In this document: positions 45,888-54,406 of the stretch, piece by piece | How positions within the stretch are numbered: position 1 is the stretch's first letter | Layout: each line of letters opens with the position of its first letter | Origin: CAVRCA01 sp963719345 | Lineage (GTDB): Bacteria > Pseudomonadota > Alphaproteobacteria > Acetobacterales > Acetobacteraceae | DNA: 64,000 nt | Direction of reading: 5' to 3' | Assembly: GCA_963719345.1 (NCBI GenBank) | Contig: CAVRCA010000001.1 | Coordinates: forward strand, 1,178,001-1,242,000 | Program-made: the position numbers and the translations under genes | Notes under the pieces: model-generated | The model's database searches: none | The model's input: the letters and a program-made list of their open reading frames with translations, nothing else | What the model was told of the DNA's origin: nothing

Positions 45888-46210
45888 TCGGTTTCGAGAC
45901 GCTGTCCCGGCTGCTGCCGGGCACCGACGCCATCGAGATTACCGCCTGGATCGAACGCGGCTGGGTGCAGCCCGAGCAGGAAGGCGAACGCTGGGTCTTT
46001 CAGGAGATCGACGTGGCCCGGATGCAGCTCATCCGCGACCTGCGCCAGAACATGGCGCTGGATGACGAGGCGGTCCCGGTGGTGCTGTCGCTCATGGACC
46101 AGGTCTATTCGCTGCGCGACAAGCTCCGCACGGTGCTCAAAGTGCTGGAAGACCAGCCGGCGGAACTGCGCCAGACGGTGCTGACGGCACTCGACCCGTC
46201 GGCGCACTGA
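45884..46210 (+). CDS. CbpM-like chaperone modulator
   Basis: The GTG at 45884 overlaps the co-chaperone stop (GTGA). The 108-residue product has a MerR-like winged-helix N-terminus (ITAWIERGWVQPEQEGERWVFQEIDVARM) and a helical C-terminus (VPVVLSLMDQVYSLRDKLRTV). CbpM proteins bind the J domain of CbpA and inhibit it. The coupling to a CbpA-type gene supports the assignment although identity to E. coli CbpM cannot be measured here. Confidence 0.85.
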   Translation: MIGFETLSRLLPGTDAIEITAWIERGWVQPEQEGERWVFQEIDVARMQLIRDLRQNMALDDEAVPVVLSLMDQVYSLRDKLRTVLKVLEDQPAELRQTVLTALDPSAH

Positions 46211-46217
46211 CGCCGGA

Positions 46218-47597
46218 TCAGGCGGGTCGGGCCGGCCGCAGCCGGAGCCAGCTCATCACCGTTCCCATCGCGGCGAAACCGGCGCCGACGCCGATGGCCA
46301 GGCTCGCGCCGTGCGCCACCGTGCCGCCCAGGCCGAACGCCAGGGCCACGCAGACACCGCCGCTCGTCTGGCCAAGCAGGCGCGCCGTCGACAGGATGCC
46401 GCTTGCCGCCCCGCTGCGCTCGCGCGGCGCTCCGCCGATGATCGCGCGGTTGTTCGGCGACTGGAAAAAGCCGAACCCGCAGCCACACAGCAGCATGCGC
46501 CAGACGATTTCCCACGTGCTTGCGTCAGCGGGCATCGTCAGGAGCAGCAACATGCCGACGGTCAGCACCGACAGCCCCAGTCCGCCCAGCAGCCCGGCGG
46601 AGTAGCGGTCCGACAGGCGGCCGGCGATCGGGGCGATGACCATCACGATGGCCGGCCACGGAGTCATCAAGAGGCCGGTCCGGGTCTGCGACATCTGGCC
46701 CACGTAGTGGAAGTAGAACGGCAGCGCGACGTAGGCGAGGGTCTGCGCCGCATACGAGCAGATCGAGGTGATCACCGACAACCCGAACACCGGAGCCCGG
46801 AACAGGTCTACCGGCAGCAGCGGCGCGGGTTGCTTGAACTGCCGGCGCACGTGGACCACGCCGACCAGCACCGAGACCAGGAAGAAGCCGACGATCAGAA
46901 CGGGCGGGAACCCCTCCCCCAGCCCATTCGCGGCGACGAAGAAGCAGCCGAACATGACGGCGTTCATCACCGCCCCGGGCAGATCGAAGCGATGGCCGCT
47001 CGAGGGCGTCGCCGGCAGCGCCCGCATGGCGACCACGAATGCCAGCACTCCGACCGGGACGTTGACCGCGAACAGCCACGGCCAGGAGGCGATGGACAGG
47101 ATTGCGCCGGCGATGGTCGGGCCGCTCGCCGCCGAGGTCGCCACCACCAGGGCGATCAGCCCGATGCCACGCCCCAGCATGGCGCGTGGCATTACGAAGC
47201 GCACGAGGGCCGTGTTGACGCTCATGATGCCCGCCGCGCCCAGCCCCTGCAGCACGCGGCCGACGATCAGCGCGGCGAACGAGCCCGACAGGGCGCACAC
47301 CAGGGAGGCGGCGGTGAACACGGCGAGCCCCACCCAATACACCCGCCGGTAGCCGAAGATGTCGCCGAGCGAGGCGAGCGGCAGCAGCGACACCGTGACG
47401 GTGAGCTGATAGGCGTTCACCACCCAGATCGAGGTCGCCGGGGAGGCGTTGAGGTCGCGCGCGATGGTCGGCAGGGCAATATTGGCGATGGAAACGTCGA
47501 GCACCGACATCAGGATCGCCAGGCCCAAGGTCAGGAGCGCGCGGTTCCGCGGCCCGGCCGGCAGTCCATCCATCGCCTCGATCGCCGTTCCGCTCAT
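46218..47597 (-). CDS. MFS multidrug transporter, DHA2 (EmrB/QacA) type
   Basis: The 459-residue membrane protein has about 14 hydrophobic helices and DHA2 motifs: VLDVSIANIALPTIARDL in helix 1, WVVNAYQLTVTVSLLPLASLGDIFGYRRVY, and GRVLQGLGAAGIMSVNTALVR. It is predicted to export drugs or metabolites with proton antiport. No adjacent EmrA-type adaptor or TetR/MarR regulator gene is seen. It is convergent with the cbpM-like gene. Confidence 0.92.
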   Translation of the reverse strand: MSGTAIEAMDGLPAGPRNRALLTLGLAILMSVLDVSIANIALPTIARDLNASPATSIWVVNAYQLTVTVSLLPLASLGDIFGYRRVYWVGLAVFTAASLVCALSGSFAALIVGRVLQGLGAAGIMSVNTALVRFVMPRAMLGRGIGLIALVVATSAASGPTIAGAILSIASWPWLFAVNVPVGVLAFVVAMRALPATPSSGHRFDLPGAVMNAVMFGCFFVAANGLGEGFPPVLIVGFFLVSVLVGVVHVRRQFKQPAPLLPVDLFRAPVFGLSVITSICSYAAQTLAYVALPFYFHYVGQMSQTRTGLLMTPWPAIVMVIAPIAGRLSDRYSAGLLGGLGLSVLTVGMLLLLTMPADASTWEIVWRMLLCGCGFGFFQSPNNRAIIGGAPRERSGAASGILSTARLLGQTSGGVCVALAFGLGGTVAHGASLAIGVGAGFAAMGTVMSWLRLRPARPA

Positions 47598-47681
47598 GCC
47601 ATGGCACCTCCCCCTGTAGCTTGACCCGCCGGGGATTGGCCAACAAGCTGCCGGCCGATCAAACCTGACAGCGGCGGAGCG

Positions 47682-48104
47682 ATGGAGCCGAGCGCGACGG
47701 CGTACGAGGAGACGGTCCGCCCGGAGTGGATCGACGACAACGACCACATGAACCTTGCGTACTATGTCCTGGTGTTCACCGACGCCGCCGAGGCATTTTC
47801 CGCCCAGATGGGCCTGCCGCCCGGCGGTCGAGTGACCCAGATGCACACGGCCTACGAACGCGAAGTCAATCGCGGCGACCGTCTTCGCGTCACGACCCAC
47901 GTGCTTGGGCTGAACGGAGCGGAGCTGCACCTGCTGCATGAGATGGTCCACGCCGGCGAGAAATATCGCGCGGCGACCTTGGAGATGGTGGTGACGCACG
48001 AGCAGGATTTTCCCGCCGAGGCACGCGACCGGCTGCGGTCCATGCTGGCGAACCCTGCGCCGCCCGCTTCGGGACGACGCATCGGCATGGCGCGGGCGTC
48101 CTGA
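47682..48104 (+). CDS. Thioesterase (4HBT hot-dog fold)
   Basis: The 140-residue protein has the hot-dog thioesterase signature WIDDNDHMNLAYYVLVFTDAAEAF, with Asp in the position of the 4-hydroxybenzoyl-CoA thioesterase nucleophile or base, and the beta strands VNRGDRLRVTTHVLGLNGAEL. It likely hydrolyses a short or medium acyl-CoA. TrmO follows three bases after its stop, so the two are probably cotranscribed. It is divergent from the MFS gene. Confidence 0.88.
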   Translation: MEPSATAYEETVRPEWIDDNDHMNLAYYVLVFTDAAEAFSAQMGLPPGGRVTQMHTAYEREVNRGDRLRVTTHVLGLNGAELHLLHEMVHAGEKYRAATLEMVVTHEQDFPAEARDRLRSMLANPAPPASGRRIGMARAS

Positions 48105-48107
48105 GCC

Positions 48108-48557
48108 ATGCGGCAGATCCAGCCGATCGGCACGATCGAGACCCCGTTCAGGACGATCGCCGACTGCCCCAGCAATGGTCGTCAACTGAAGCCAGCCCCG
48201 CTGTGCCGCGTCCGCGTGCTGCCGGAGTTCGTCGCCGGGTTGGCGAACCTCGAAGGGTTTTCGCACCTGATTTTGCTCTACTGGCTCGATCAGGCCGCCG
48301 AGCCGCTGCTCGTCTTCACGCCCCGGTTCGACGACCAGCCGCGCGGGTTGTTCGCCACCCGCAGCCCGCGCCGGCCAAACCCGATCGGCCTTTCGGTGGT
48401 CGCGTTCGACGGTTTCGAGACGCCGGACTGCCTGAAGGTGCGCAACCTCGACTGCGTCAGCGGCACACCGCTGCTCGACATCAAGCCCTATCTGCCGACG
48501 ACCGACGCCGAGCCCGGTGCGGCGATGGGGTGGCTGGAGCGGCACGCGACGCGGTGA
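48108..48557 (+). CDS. trmO: tRNA (adenine(37)-N6)-methyltransferase TrmO (TsaA family)
   Basis: The 149-residue protein matches the TsaA/TrmO beta-barrel: IGTIETPFRTIADCP at the N-terminus, GLANLEGFSHLILLYWLD, FATRSPRRPNPIGLSVV and LLDIKPYLPTTDAEPG. TrmO uses SAM to methylate t6A at position 37 of threonine tRNA. RSPRRPNPIGLS is the family hallmark that contacts SAM. The protein lacks the C-terminal extension of E. coli TrmO, as many family members do. Confidence 0.9.
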   Translation: MRQIQPIGTIETPFRTIADCPSNGRQLKPAPLCRVRVLPEFVAGLANLEGFSHLILLYWLDQAAEPLLVFTPRFDDQPRGLFATRSPRRPNPIGLSVVAFDGFETPDCLKVRNLDCVSGTPLLDIKPYLPTTDAEPGAAMGWLERHATR

Positions 48558-48599
48558 CCGGGCAGCCCAGCCCAATCACCGGAGTGCTTCGGGGCGGGA

Positions 48600-48791
48600 C
48601 ATGATCCCATTCAGGAGGGTGTCGTCGCCAGGTCCCCCGAGGATGCAGAAGACCATTTTGGCTGGCTCGGATATTTCGTCAGTGCCGACGCCCCGGCTTC
48701 AAGCGCGCAAACGCGGGAAGGGCTCGGATGGCGCCCGACACAGCCTGGGCTCATCCCCGATCTCGACCGGGCGCGCTATTTCGAAAACTGA
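48600..48791 (+). pseudogene. C-terminal remnant of an NAD-dependent epimerase/SDR gene
   Basis: Frame 3 from 48600 reads EGVVARSPEDAEDHFGWLGY, then FVSADAPASSAQTREGLGW and RPTQPGLIPDLDRARYFEN, ending at TGA 48789-48791. The pattern (FGWL, D-P-A-S-S-x-x-TR-x-LGWxPTxPGL, Y-F) is the C-terminus of atypical SDR/epimerase proteins of about 290 residues. There is no start codon context and the preceding 40 bases join trmO, so the rest of the gene is missing. The remnant explains the otherwise empty gap between trmO and the convergent gene. Confidence 0.6.
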
Positions 48792-48817
48792 CATAGGTGT
48801 GCGGGAAGGCGCCCGCA

Positions 48818-49678
48818 CTAGCCGCCCAGAAACTCCTTCGTCCAGCGCTTGTAGTCCGCGTCGCGCGTCGCGCGGGCCATGAACTCGGCGGTTGGCACGC
48901 CCTTCAGCTCCTTCGGCTTCACGCCGTCGCGCAGCGCCTTCATGGTGTCGTGCACGGCCTGCGCCGCCGCCACGATCGGCTGGTGCCCTTGCAACGCCAC
49001 GCGCACTTTCTTCCCCGCCAGATATTCTGGGTCGGCGAGATCGCCGGAGCCGCCGCCGATGATGATGGGAATGTCGATCGCTTCGGCCGCTGCTTCGAGC
49101 TGGGCGCGATCGGACAGGCCGACGAAGAAGAAAGCGTCCACTCCCGTCGCCGCATAGGCCCGCGCGCGGGCGATGGCGTCCTCGGTGCTGGTCAGGCCCA
49201 TCGCGATCGTGCGTCCGACGATCACCAGGTCCGGGTCCTGCCGCGCCGCCAGCGCCGCCCGCATTTTTCCGACCCCTTCCTCGATCGAGGTGAGCCCGCC
49301 GCCGCCCGAACCGTATGGGCGCGGCAGCACCGTGTCCTCGACGGTGAGCGCCGCCACTCCCGCCGTCTCCAGCTCCTGCACCGTACGCATCACGTTCAGC
49401 GCGTTGCCGTAGCCATGGTCGGCGTCCACGAGCAGCGGCACCGACGTCGCCCGATTGATCCGCAAAGCCTGCGCGGCAAACTCCGTCAGGGTGAGCACGA
49501 TGAGATCGGGCGCGCCGAGCACGGTGAGCGACGCGGTGGAACCGGCGAACATGCCGACCTCGAAACCGAGATCCTCGGCGATCCGCGCCGACAACGGATC
49601 GAACACCGAGGCCGGGTGATAGCAGCGATTGCCGCCGAGGATGGCACGAAAGCGCCGACGCCGATCCGTCCAGTCCAT
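48818..49678 (-). CDS. Isocitrate lyase/PEP mutase superfamily protein, oxaloacetate-decarboxylase-like
   Basis: The 286-residue protein has the superfamily TIM barrel: SVFDPLSARIAEDLGFEVGM, LLVDADHGYGNALNVMRTV (metal-binding Asp), VAALTVEDTVLPRPYG and ISIEEGVGKMRAAL-like TSIEEGVGKMRAAL. The VEDTVLP and EEGVGKMRAALAAR segments resemble the Pseudomonas PA4872 oxaloacetate decarboxylase branch; the isocitrate-lyase KKCGH motif is absent. It cleaves or decarboxylates a 2-oxoacid. It is the last of four minus-strand genes with short spacing. Confidence 0.87.
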   Translation of the reverse strand: MDWTDRRRRFRAILGGNRCYHPASVFDPLSARIAEDLGFEVGMFAGSTASLTVLGAPDLIVLTLTEFAAQALRINRATSVPLLVDADHGYGNALNVMRTVQELETAGVAALTVEDTVLPRPYGSGGGGLTSIEEGVGKMRAALAARQDPDLVIVGRTIAMGLTSTEDAIARARAYAATGVDAFFFVGLSDRAQLEAAAEAIDIPIIIGGGSGDLADPEYLAGKKVRVALQGHQPIVAAAQAVHDTMKALRDGVKPKELKGVPTAEFMARATRDADYKRWTKEFLGG

Positions 49679-49691
49679 TGTTTCCTCCCGT

Positions 49692-50921
49692 TCAGCCGAT
49701 CAGCCCCGCCACCGCGCCGCTCGAGCACGTCGCCATCGTGCCGGACAGGATCGAGCGCACGCCGAGCGTGACGATCTCCTGCCGTCGTTCCGGCACCATC
49801 GCCGACAGCCCGCCGATCAGGATGCCGCAACTGCCGAAATTGGCGAAGCCGCAGAGCGCGTACGTCACGATCAGCCGCGTGTGCGCACCGAGCGCGTCCG
49901 GCGGCAGCTTGGCCATATCGAGATAGGCGACGAACTCGTTGAGCACCGTCTTGCTGCCCATCAGCGTGGCCGCCGCCGCACTCTCCGACCACGGCACGCC
50001 GATCAGCCACATCACGGGACGGAACGGCCAGGCGAAGGCGCGCTGCAGGGTGATCGGCGCGCCGCCCCAGTGCGGCAGCACGCCGAGAATCATGTTGACC
50101 AAGGTCACCAAGGCGACGGTGACGAGCAAGGTCGCGGTGATGCCGACCAGCGGACGCAAGCCGTCCATCGTGCCCTTGACCACGGCGTCCATGGTGGAGA
50201 GCGGCGGGTCGGCGAGCACGATCCGCCCCGCTTCGCCCGCGACCGGCGCGAACGGCACCATCAACGCCGCAATCGCCAACGCCGCCGGCGTGCTCACGAC
50301 GGACGCGATGAGGATGTTGCCGAGCGCGTTCGGGATCACCGGGCCGAGGATCGCGGCGTAGATCACCATCACCGTGCCTGCGACCCCGGCCATGCCGCAG
50401 GTCATCAGCGCAAACAGCTCGCCCCGCGACATGCGCGCGAGATACGGGCGCACCAGCAACGGGGCCTCGATCATCCCCAGAAAAATATGCACTGCGGCGC
50501 CCAACGCGAGCGCGCCCCCCACGCCCAACACGCGACGCAGCAGCCAAGCGAACGCGGCCGTCACCCGTTGCAGCACGCCCCAGTGGAACAGCACCGACGC
50601 CAGGGCGCTGATCACCAGCACGAGCGGCAGGGCGTTGAACGCCAGGATGAAGCTGGCGCCGGGATGGGTTTCCGCAAACGGCAGCGTGCCGCCGGCAAGA
50701 TAGCCGAACACGAAGCTCGTGCCCGCGTCCGTCGCCTTCTGCAACGCGAGGGCCGCATCGTTCAGCAGCACCATCACCCGCGTCGTTCCCGGCACGCCGA
50801 GCAGCAACGCCGCCAACAACAGTTGCAGCGCGACGCCGCCGATCACGGTGCGCCACGGAATGCGGCGGCGATCTTCGCTGAGTCCGAACGCCAGCAGAAG
50901 AATTGCCGCCAAGCCGAGCAC
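49692..50921 (-). CDS. Concentrative nucleoside transporter (NupC/CNT family)
   Basis: The 409-residue membrane protein has CNT features: GTSFVFGYLAGGTLPF, SFILAFNALPLVLVISALASVLFHWGV, VHIFLGMIEAPLLVRPYL, LLVTVALVTLVN and the C-terminal TYALCGFANFGSCGILIGGL. CNT carriers import nucleosides with protons or sodium. In an operon of 2-oxoacid and TPP enzymes, the real substrate could differ. It lies 22 bases after the TPP-enzyme stop and 13 bases before the next gene on the strand. Confidence 0.9.
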   Translation of the reverse strand: MLGLAAILLLAFGLSEDRRRIPWRTVIGGVALQLLLAALLLGVPGTTRVMVLLNDAALALQKATDAGTSFVFGYLAGGTLPFAETHPGASFILAFNALPLVLVISALASVLFHWGVLQRVTAAFAWLLRRVLGVGGALALGAAVHIFLGMIEAPLLVRPYLARMSRGELFALMTCGMAGVAGTVMVIYAAILGPVIPNALGNILIASVVSTPAALAIAALMVPFAPVAGEAGRIVLADPPLSTMDAVVKGTMDGLRPLVGITATLLVTVALVTLVNMILGVLPHWGGAPITLQRAFAWPFRPVMWLIGVPWSESAAAATLMGSKTVLNEFVAYLDMAKLPPDALGAHTRLIVTYALCGFANFGSCGILIGGLSAMVPERRQEIVTLGVRSILSGTMATCSSGAVAGLIG

Positions 50922-50943
50922 GCGCGGTCACGCCCCGCTCACG

Positions 50944-52614
50944 TCAAGCCCGGGCCGGCGCTTCCTGTCGCTTGTTGAACGGGTAGTAGGGCGGGATCTC
51001 GCCGATCGCCTTCAAGTCCACCTCGATCAGGGTGGGACCGGAGGTGTGCAGCGCCTGCTCCACCGTGGAACCGAGCGCGTCGGGCTGCTGCACCTTCCAG
51101 AACGGCATGCCCGCGAGCTTGGCCAACTCGCCGAGATCGGGGCCGACCAGATCGGCGAAATAGTTTCGGCCGCCATAAAGCGAGTTCTGGATGTGCTTGA
51201 TGACGCCGTAGCCACGGTCGTTCATCACGATCGTGACCATGTCGAGCTTTTCCTGCACGGCGGTCCACAGCTCGCCCACATTGAGGAAAAAGCCGCCGTC
51301 GCCGGTCATCACCACGACTTTCCGCCCGTTCGCCCCGAGGGCCGCGCCGATGCCGAGCGACAGCCCCTGACCGATGCCGGCACCCACCGGATAGACGTTA
51401 GTCTCCGGGCTGTAGACCGGGAACAGCCGGTGGCCCCAGGTGGTGTTGCTGATCGTGACGTCGCGCACCCACAGCGCGTCGCGCGGCATCACCTTGCGCA
51501 GTTGCTCGGCGAAGCTGCCGTAGGGGCCGAGGCTTTCGGCGAACTCCGCCCTTACCTGCTCCTTGAGCGCACGCACCTGCTTGGGAAACTCCGGATCGAC
51601 CTTGATCCGCCCCTGCAGCCGCTTGGCCAGCCCGTCGAGTGCGAGGCGCGCGTCGCCCGCGACGAAAAAATTGACGGGATAGGTGCGGCCGGCGGCCAGC
51701 GGGTCGGCGTCGATCTGCAGCAGCTCGTCGGGGAATTTCAGCGAGAACTCGCCGGTCTCGTGGCCGCGCAGTCGAGACCCGACCACCAGCATCAGGTCGG
51801 CGCTGCGGTACAGCTCCTCGACCCGCGGCTGGCCCACGCCATTGAACCCGCCGAGATTGAGCGGATGGTCCTCGGGGACGCTGCCCCGGCCCTGCAGGCT
51901 GGTCACCATGCCGAAGCCCATGTCGAGCAGCCGACCCGCCGGGCCGCCGGCGTGTCGCGCGCCCGCGCCGAGCCACAGCATCGGCCTTTTGGCCCGCGCG
52001 ACGCGCTCGGCCAACTCGTCGAGCGCCGCTTCGGAGGGGGCGAGCGGCGCCGGCAGCGGCAGCGAGAAGGCGTCGAGCTCAGCCGGCCGGGCGATCGGGG
52101 TGCGCTGCACGTCGATCGGCACCTCGACGCTCACCGGCCCCATCGGCGGGGTCAGCGCATCGACCGCGGCGCGGGTCAACACGCCCAGCGCTTGGCTGGC
52201 CGAGCGGATGCGGTAGGCGGTCTTCGACACGCTGTCGAGCATGTTGAGCTGGTTGTAGGCGTCATGCACCGTGCCGACGCCGCGATCGGCGAACTTGGTC
52301 GCGGTCTGGCCGGTGAGGTGCAGCATCGGGGTGGAGGCGAACCGCGCCTCGATGAGGCTGCCCACCGCGTTCGCCGCCCCTGGCCCGGTGCTGCTGATGA
52401 AGGCGCCGAGCTTGCCGGTGACGCGAGCGTAGCCGTCGGCCATGTGGCCGCCGCCCAGCTCTCCGCGCGCCATCGCGAAACGCACCGCGTTTCGCCGACC
52501 GATGCCGTCAAGCATCGGGATATTGTGGATCGACACCACGCCCACCGCGGTGGCGATGCCGCATGCGGAGAGGAATTCGGCGATCAGATCGCCCACGTTG
52601 TAGTCGCCGCTCAT
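50944..52614 (-). CDS. Thiamine-pyrophosphate-dependent enzyme, acetolactate-synthase-like
   Basis: The 556-residue protein has the three TPP-enzyme domains. The N-terminal domain shows FAMARGELGGGHMADGYARVTG, where Glu replaces the usual RHEQ/HEA context but remains available to activate TPP. The middle domain has LMLVVGSRLRGHETGEFSLKF. The C-terminal pyrophosphate motif is MTGDGGFFLNVGELWTA...VMNDRGYG. It probably decarboxylates or ligates 2-oxoacids; the identity of the substrate is open. It is the second gene of the four-gene operon. Confidence 0.88.
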   Translation of the reverse strand: MSGDYNVGDLIAEFLSACGIATAVGVVSIHNIPMLDGIGRRNAVRFAMARGELGGGHMADGYARVTGKLGAFISSTGPGAANAVGSLIEARFASTPMLHLTGQTATKFADRGVGTVHDAYNQLNMLDSVSKTAYRIRSASQALGVLTRAAVDALTPPMGPVSVEVPIDVQRTPIARPAELDAFSLPLPAPLAPSEAALDELAERVARAKRPMLWLGAGARHAGGPAGRLLDMGFGMVTSLQGRGSVPEDHPLNLGGFNGVGQPRVEELYRSADLMLVVGSRLRGHETGEFSLKFPDELLQIDADPLAAGRTYPVNFFVAGDARLALDGLAKRLQGRIKVDPEFPKQVRALKEQVRAEFAESLGPYGSFAEQLRKVMPRDALWVRDVTISNTTWGHRLFPVYSPETNVYPVGAGIGQGLSLGIGAALGANGRKVVVMTGDGGFFLNVGELWTAVQEKLDMVTIVMNDRGYGVIKHIQNSLYGGRNYFADLVGPDLGELAKLAGMPFWKVQQPDALGSTVEQALHTSGPTLIEVDLKAIGEIPPYYPFNKRQEAPARA

Positions 52615-52665
52615 TCGCTCTCTCCCCGTCCCGGTTGGGAAGGCTGGATCACCGGACCAGGGGCG

Positions 52666-53991
52666 TCAACACGTGGGGTGAGGGGTGGCTCCGAACGCCG
52701 CCTCCATATCGCGCCGGAATTGGTACGCCTCGTCGGTCGTGTCCACGCGGACGTCCGCCCATGTGACGGGCCGTCCCTCCGCGATGTCGCGCACCAGTGG
52801 CAGCCGGCTCGCCAGCCCGATCGGCAGCCCGCCGATCGCGAGGCTTGCCGACGCCGGCATCAGCTTGCCCCAGACCAGCGAACCACCTTCGCCGTCCAGC
52901 ACTTCGCCGGCTCGCAGCGGACGCTTGGCGGTCGCCACCACGTCGCCCCGAAAAGCGTCCGGCGCCCCGGTGGGCTCGCGCCGCAGCGCGGCCGAGAGGA
53001 CGGACACGTTCAGCTCGAGGCCGATCAGGTGGAACGGCCGGTACAGCGCAGAGACCTTTCCCGAGGGATCGGTGATGACGCCGTACTCGTTGAAGCAGCG
53101 CATGGTGTAGGGGTTGTCGGTCTCGAACACGACGTAGACGCCCCAGCGCAGGTCGCGCTCGACCGGGCTGCCGTCGCGGCGCACCGAGGAGACCACCTCC
53201 ACCTGCCCCGGATGATGGAGAGAAAAATCGTGGTTGCCGGGCCGCAGAACCTGAGCCAGCGCGTCAGTGCCGACCGGCGGAAATGCGAGCCCGTCGGGCG
53301 GCGGGGTGAGGCCGGTCGCGTTCGCCACCGCCGCCATCTCGATCCCCGACTTCGTGCCGTCGAGGAAGGAGTTGAACATCTGCGGGTTCATCCCGCCCGC
53401 TCGCGCCGCTTCGGGCGTGAGGCCGTAGAAGTCCCAGACCGTCTCCGGCGTCGAGGCGTGATAGGCGGGCAGGTATTTCGTCCCTTTGCCGGCCGCGAGC
53501 ACGGAGAAACCACAGGCGCGGGCCCAATCCACCAACTCGCAGATCAGTGCCGGCTGGTCGCCGTAGGCGAGGCTGTAGACGACCCCGGCCTGCGCCGCCT
53601 CGCGCGCCAGCAGCGGGCCGGCGAGCACGTCGGCCTCGACATTTACCATCACGATATGCTTGCCGGCCGCAATCGCCCGGCGCGCGTGGGCGATGCCCGC
53701 CGACGCGTGGCCGGTCGCCTCGACCACCACCTCGACATCGTCGCCGCCGATCATCGTGGCGGCATCATCGGTGAACCGGGCCGCGGCAATCCGCTCCTCG
53801 CTCCAGCCGACCGCCCGGCATGCCGCCCGCGCCCGGTCGGGCGAGAGGTCGGCGATGGCCGCTACTTCGAGACCCGGGGTGGTCGGCACCTGGGCGAGGA
53901 ACATGGACCCGAACTTTCCCGCCCCGATCAATCCGACCCGGACCGGACGGCCGGCATCGAGCCGCCGTTGCAGCAAGCGGTGCAGGTTCAT
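52666..53991 (-). CDS. NAD(P)-binding, SAF-domain homoserine-dehydrogenase-like oxidoreductase
   Basis: The 441-residue protein opens with a Rossmann motif VRVGLIGAGKFGSMFLAQV and continues with VEVVVEATGHASAGIAHAR, HIVMVNVEADVLAGPLLARE and AAGKGTKYLPAYHASTPETVWDFYGL. A C-terminal SAF-like segment follows (VATAKRPLRAGEVLDGEGG). Such proteins are often misnamed FlgA or homoserine dehydrogenase; the reaction is not established. It is the first gene of the operon, 51 bases upstream of the TPP-enzyme gene. Confidence 0.85.
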   Translation of the reverse strand: MNLHRLLQRRLDAGRPVRVGLIGAGKFGSMFLAQVPTTPGLEVAAIADLSPDRARAACRAVGWSEERIAAARFTDDAATMIGGDDVEVVVEATGHASAGIAHARRAIAAGKHIVMVNVEADVLAGPLLAREAAQAGVVYSLAYGDQPALICELVDWARACGFSVLAAGKGTKYLPAYHASTPETVWDFYGLTPEAARAGGMNPQMFNSFLDGTKSGIEMAAVANATGLTPPPDGLAFPPVGTDALAQVLRPGNHDFSLHHPGQVEVVSSVRRDGSPVERDLRWGVYVVFETDNPYTMRCFNEYGVITDPSGKVSALYRPFHLIGLELNVSVLSAALRREPTGAPDAFRGDVVATAKRPLRAGEVLDGEGGSLVWGKLMPASASLAIGGLPIGLASRLPLVRDIAEGRPVTWADVRVDTTDEAYQFRRDMEAAFGATPHPTC

Positions 53992-54105
53992 GCGCGTCTC
54001 CCGATCTGGTTTTCTATCTATGCCAGATCGACCCCGGGCGGCGATGCCTGGAAGTGCTGGGGCGCGTGGCCGCGGCTCGGGCAGCCCGGAAAGGCTTGAG
54101 CAGGC

Positions 54106-54123
54106 TCTAACATTAATGTTAGA
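54106..54123. promoter_or_regulatory. Perfect 18-bp palindrome upstream of a small ORF
   Basis: TCTAACATTAATGTTAGA is a perfect, AT-rich palindrome in a GC-rich region. It ends 28 bases before the ATG at 54152 and lies about 115 bases upstream of the divergent SAF-domain dehydrogenase start at 53991. Size and position fit a dimeric repressor or activator operator (for example MarR, TetR or LacI type). No regulator gene is adjacent. Confidence 0.6.
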
Positions 54124-54151
54124 AGAAGATAGATCTTACCAAGGGCATCCC

Positions 54152-54355
54152 ATGGCCGGCAACGAGCACGATCCGCGACGCCCGATGGATGCGGTGGTCC
54201 TGCCGTTCATATTCGTCCCCGACGGCGAGCCGATCCCGCCCGAGTGGCTGTCGCGCCACCGGGACATGATCCAGATGCGGGCCACCTTCGTGCCCGCCTC
54301 GGCATCATCTGTCGAGACTGGACCCCAGCGGCCCGCGGGGCGCCAGGAGGACTGA
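54152..54355 (+). CDS. Small 67-residue protein of unknown function
   Basis: The ATG at 54152 follows a weak AAGGGC site and an 18-bp palindrome. The product reads MAGNEHDPRRPMDAVVLPF, then IFVPDGEPIPPEWLSRHRDM and IQMRATFVP, with a Ser/Pro tail. It is soluble and has no signal peptide. I recognise no family. The well-formed core and the operator-like site upstream argue that it is a real gene. Confidence 0.5.
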   Translation: MAGNEHDPRRPMDAVVLPFIFVPDGEPIPPEWLSRHRDMIQMRATFVPASASSVETGPQRPAGRQED

Positions 54356-54406
54356 CCCGGGGTCTCCTGCGCTGAACAAGGATGGATAAGCCATTCTCCG
54401 ACCGGT

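Noticed and set aside
48818..52614. Phosphonate biosynthesis (PEP mutase plus phosphonopyruvate decarboxylase)
   Set aside because: The lyase resembles oxaloacetate decarboxylases rather than PEP mutase, and the TPP enzyme is of full acetolactate-synthase size instead of the shorter decarboxylase.
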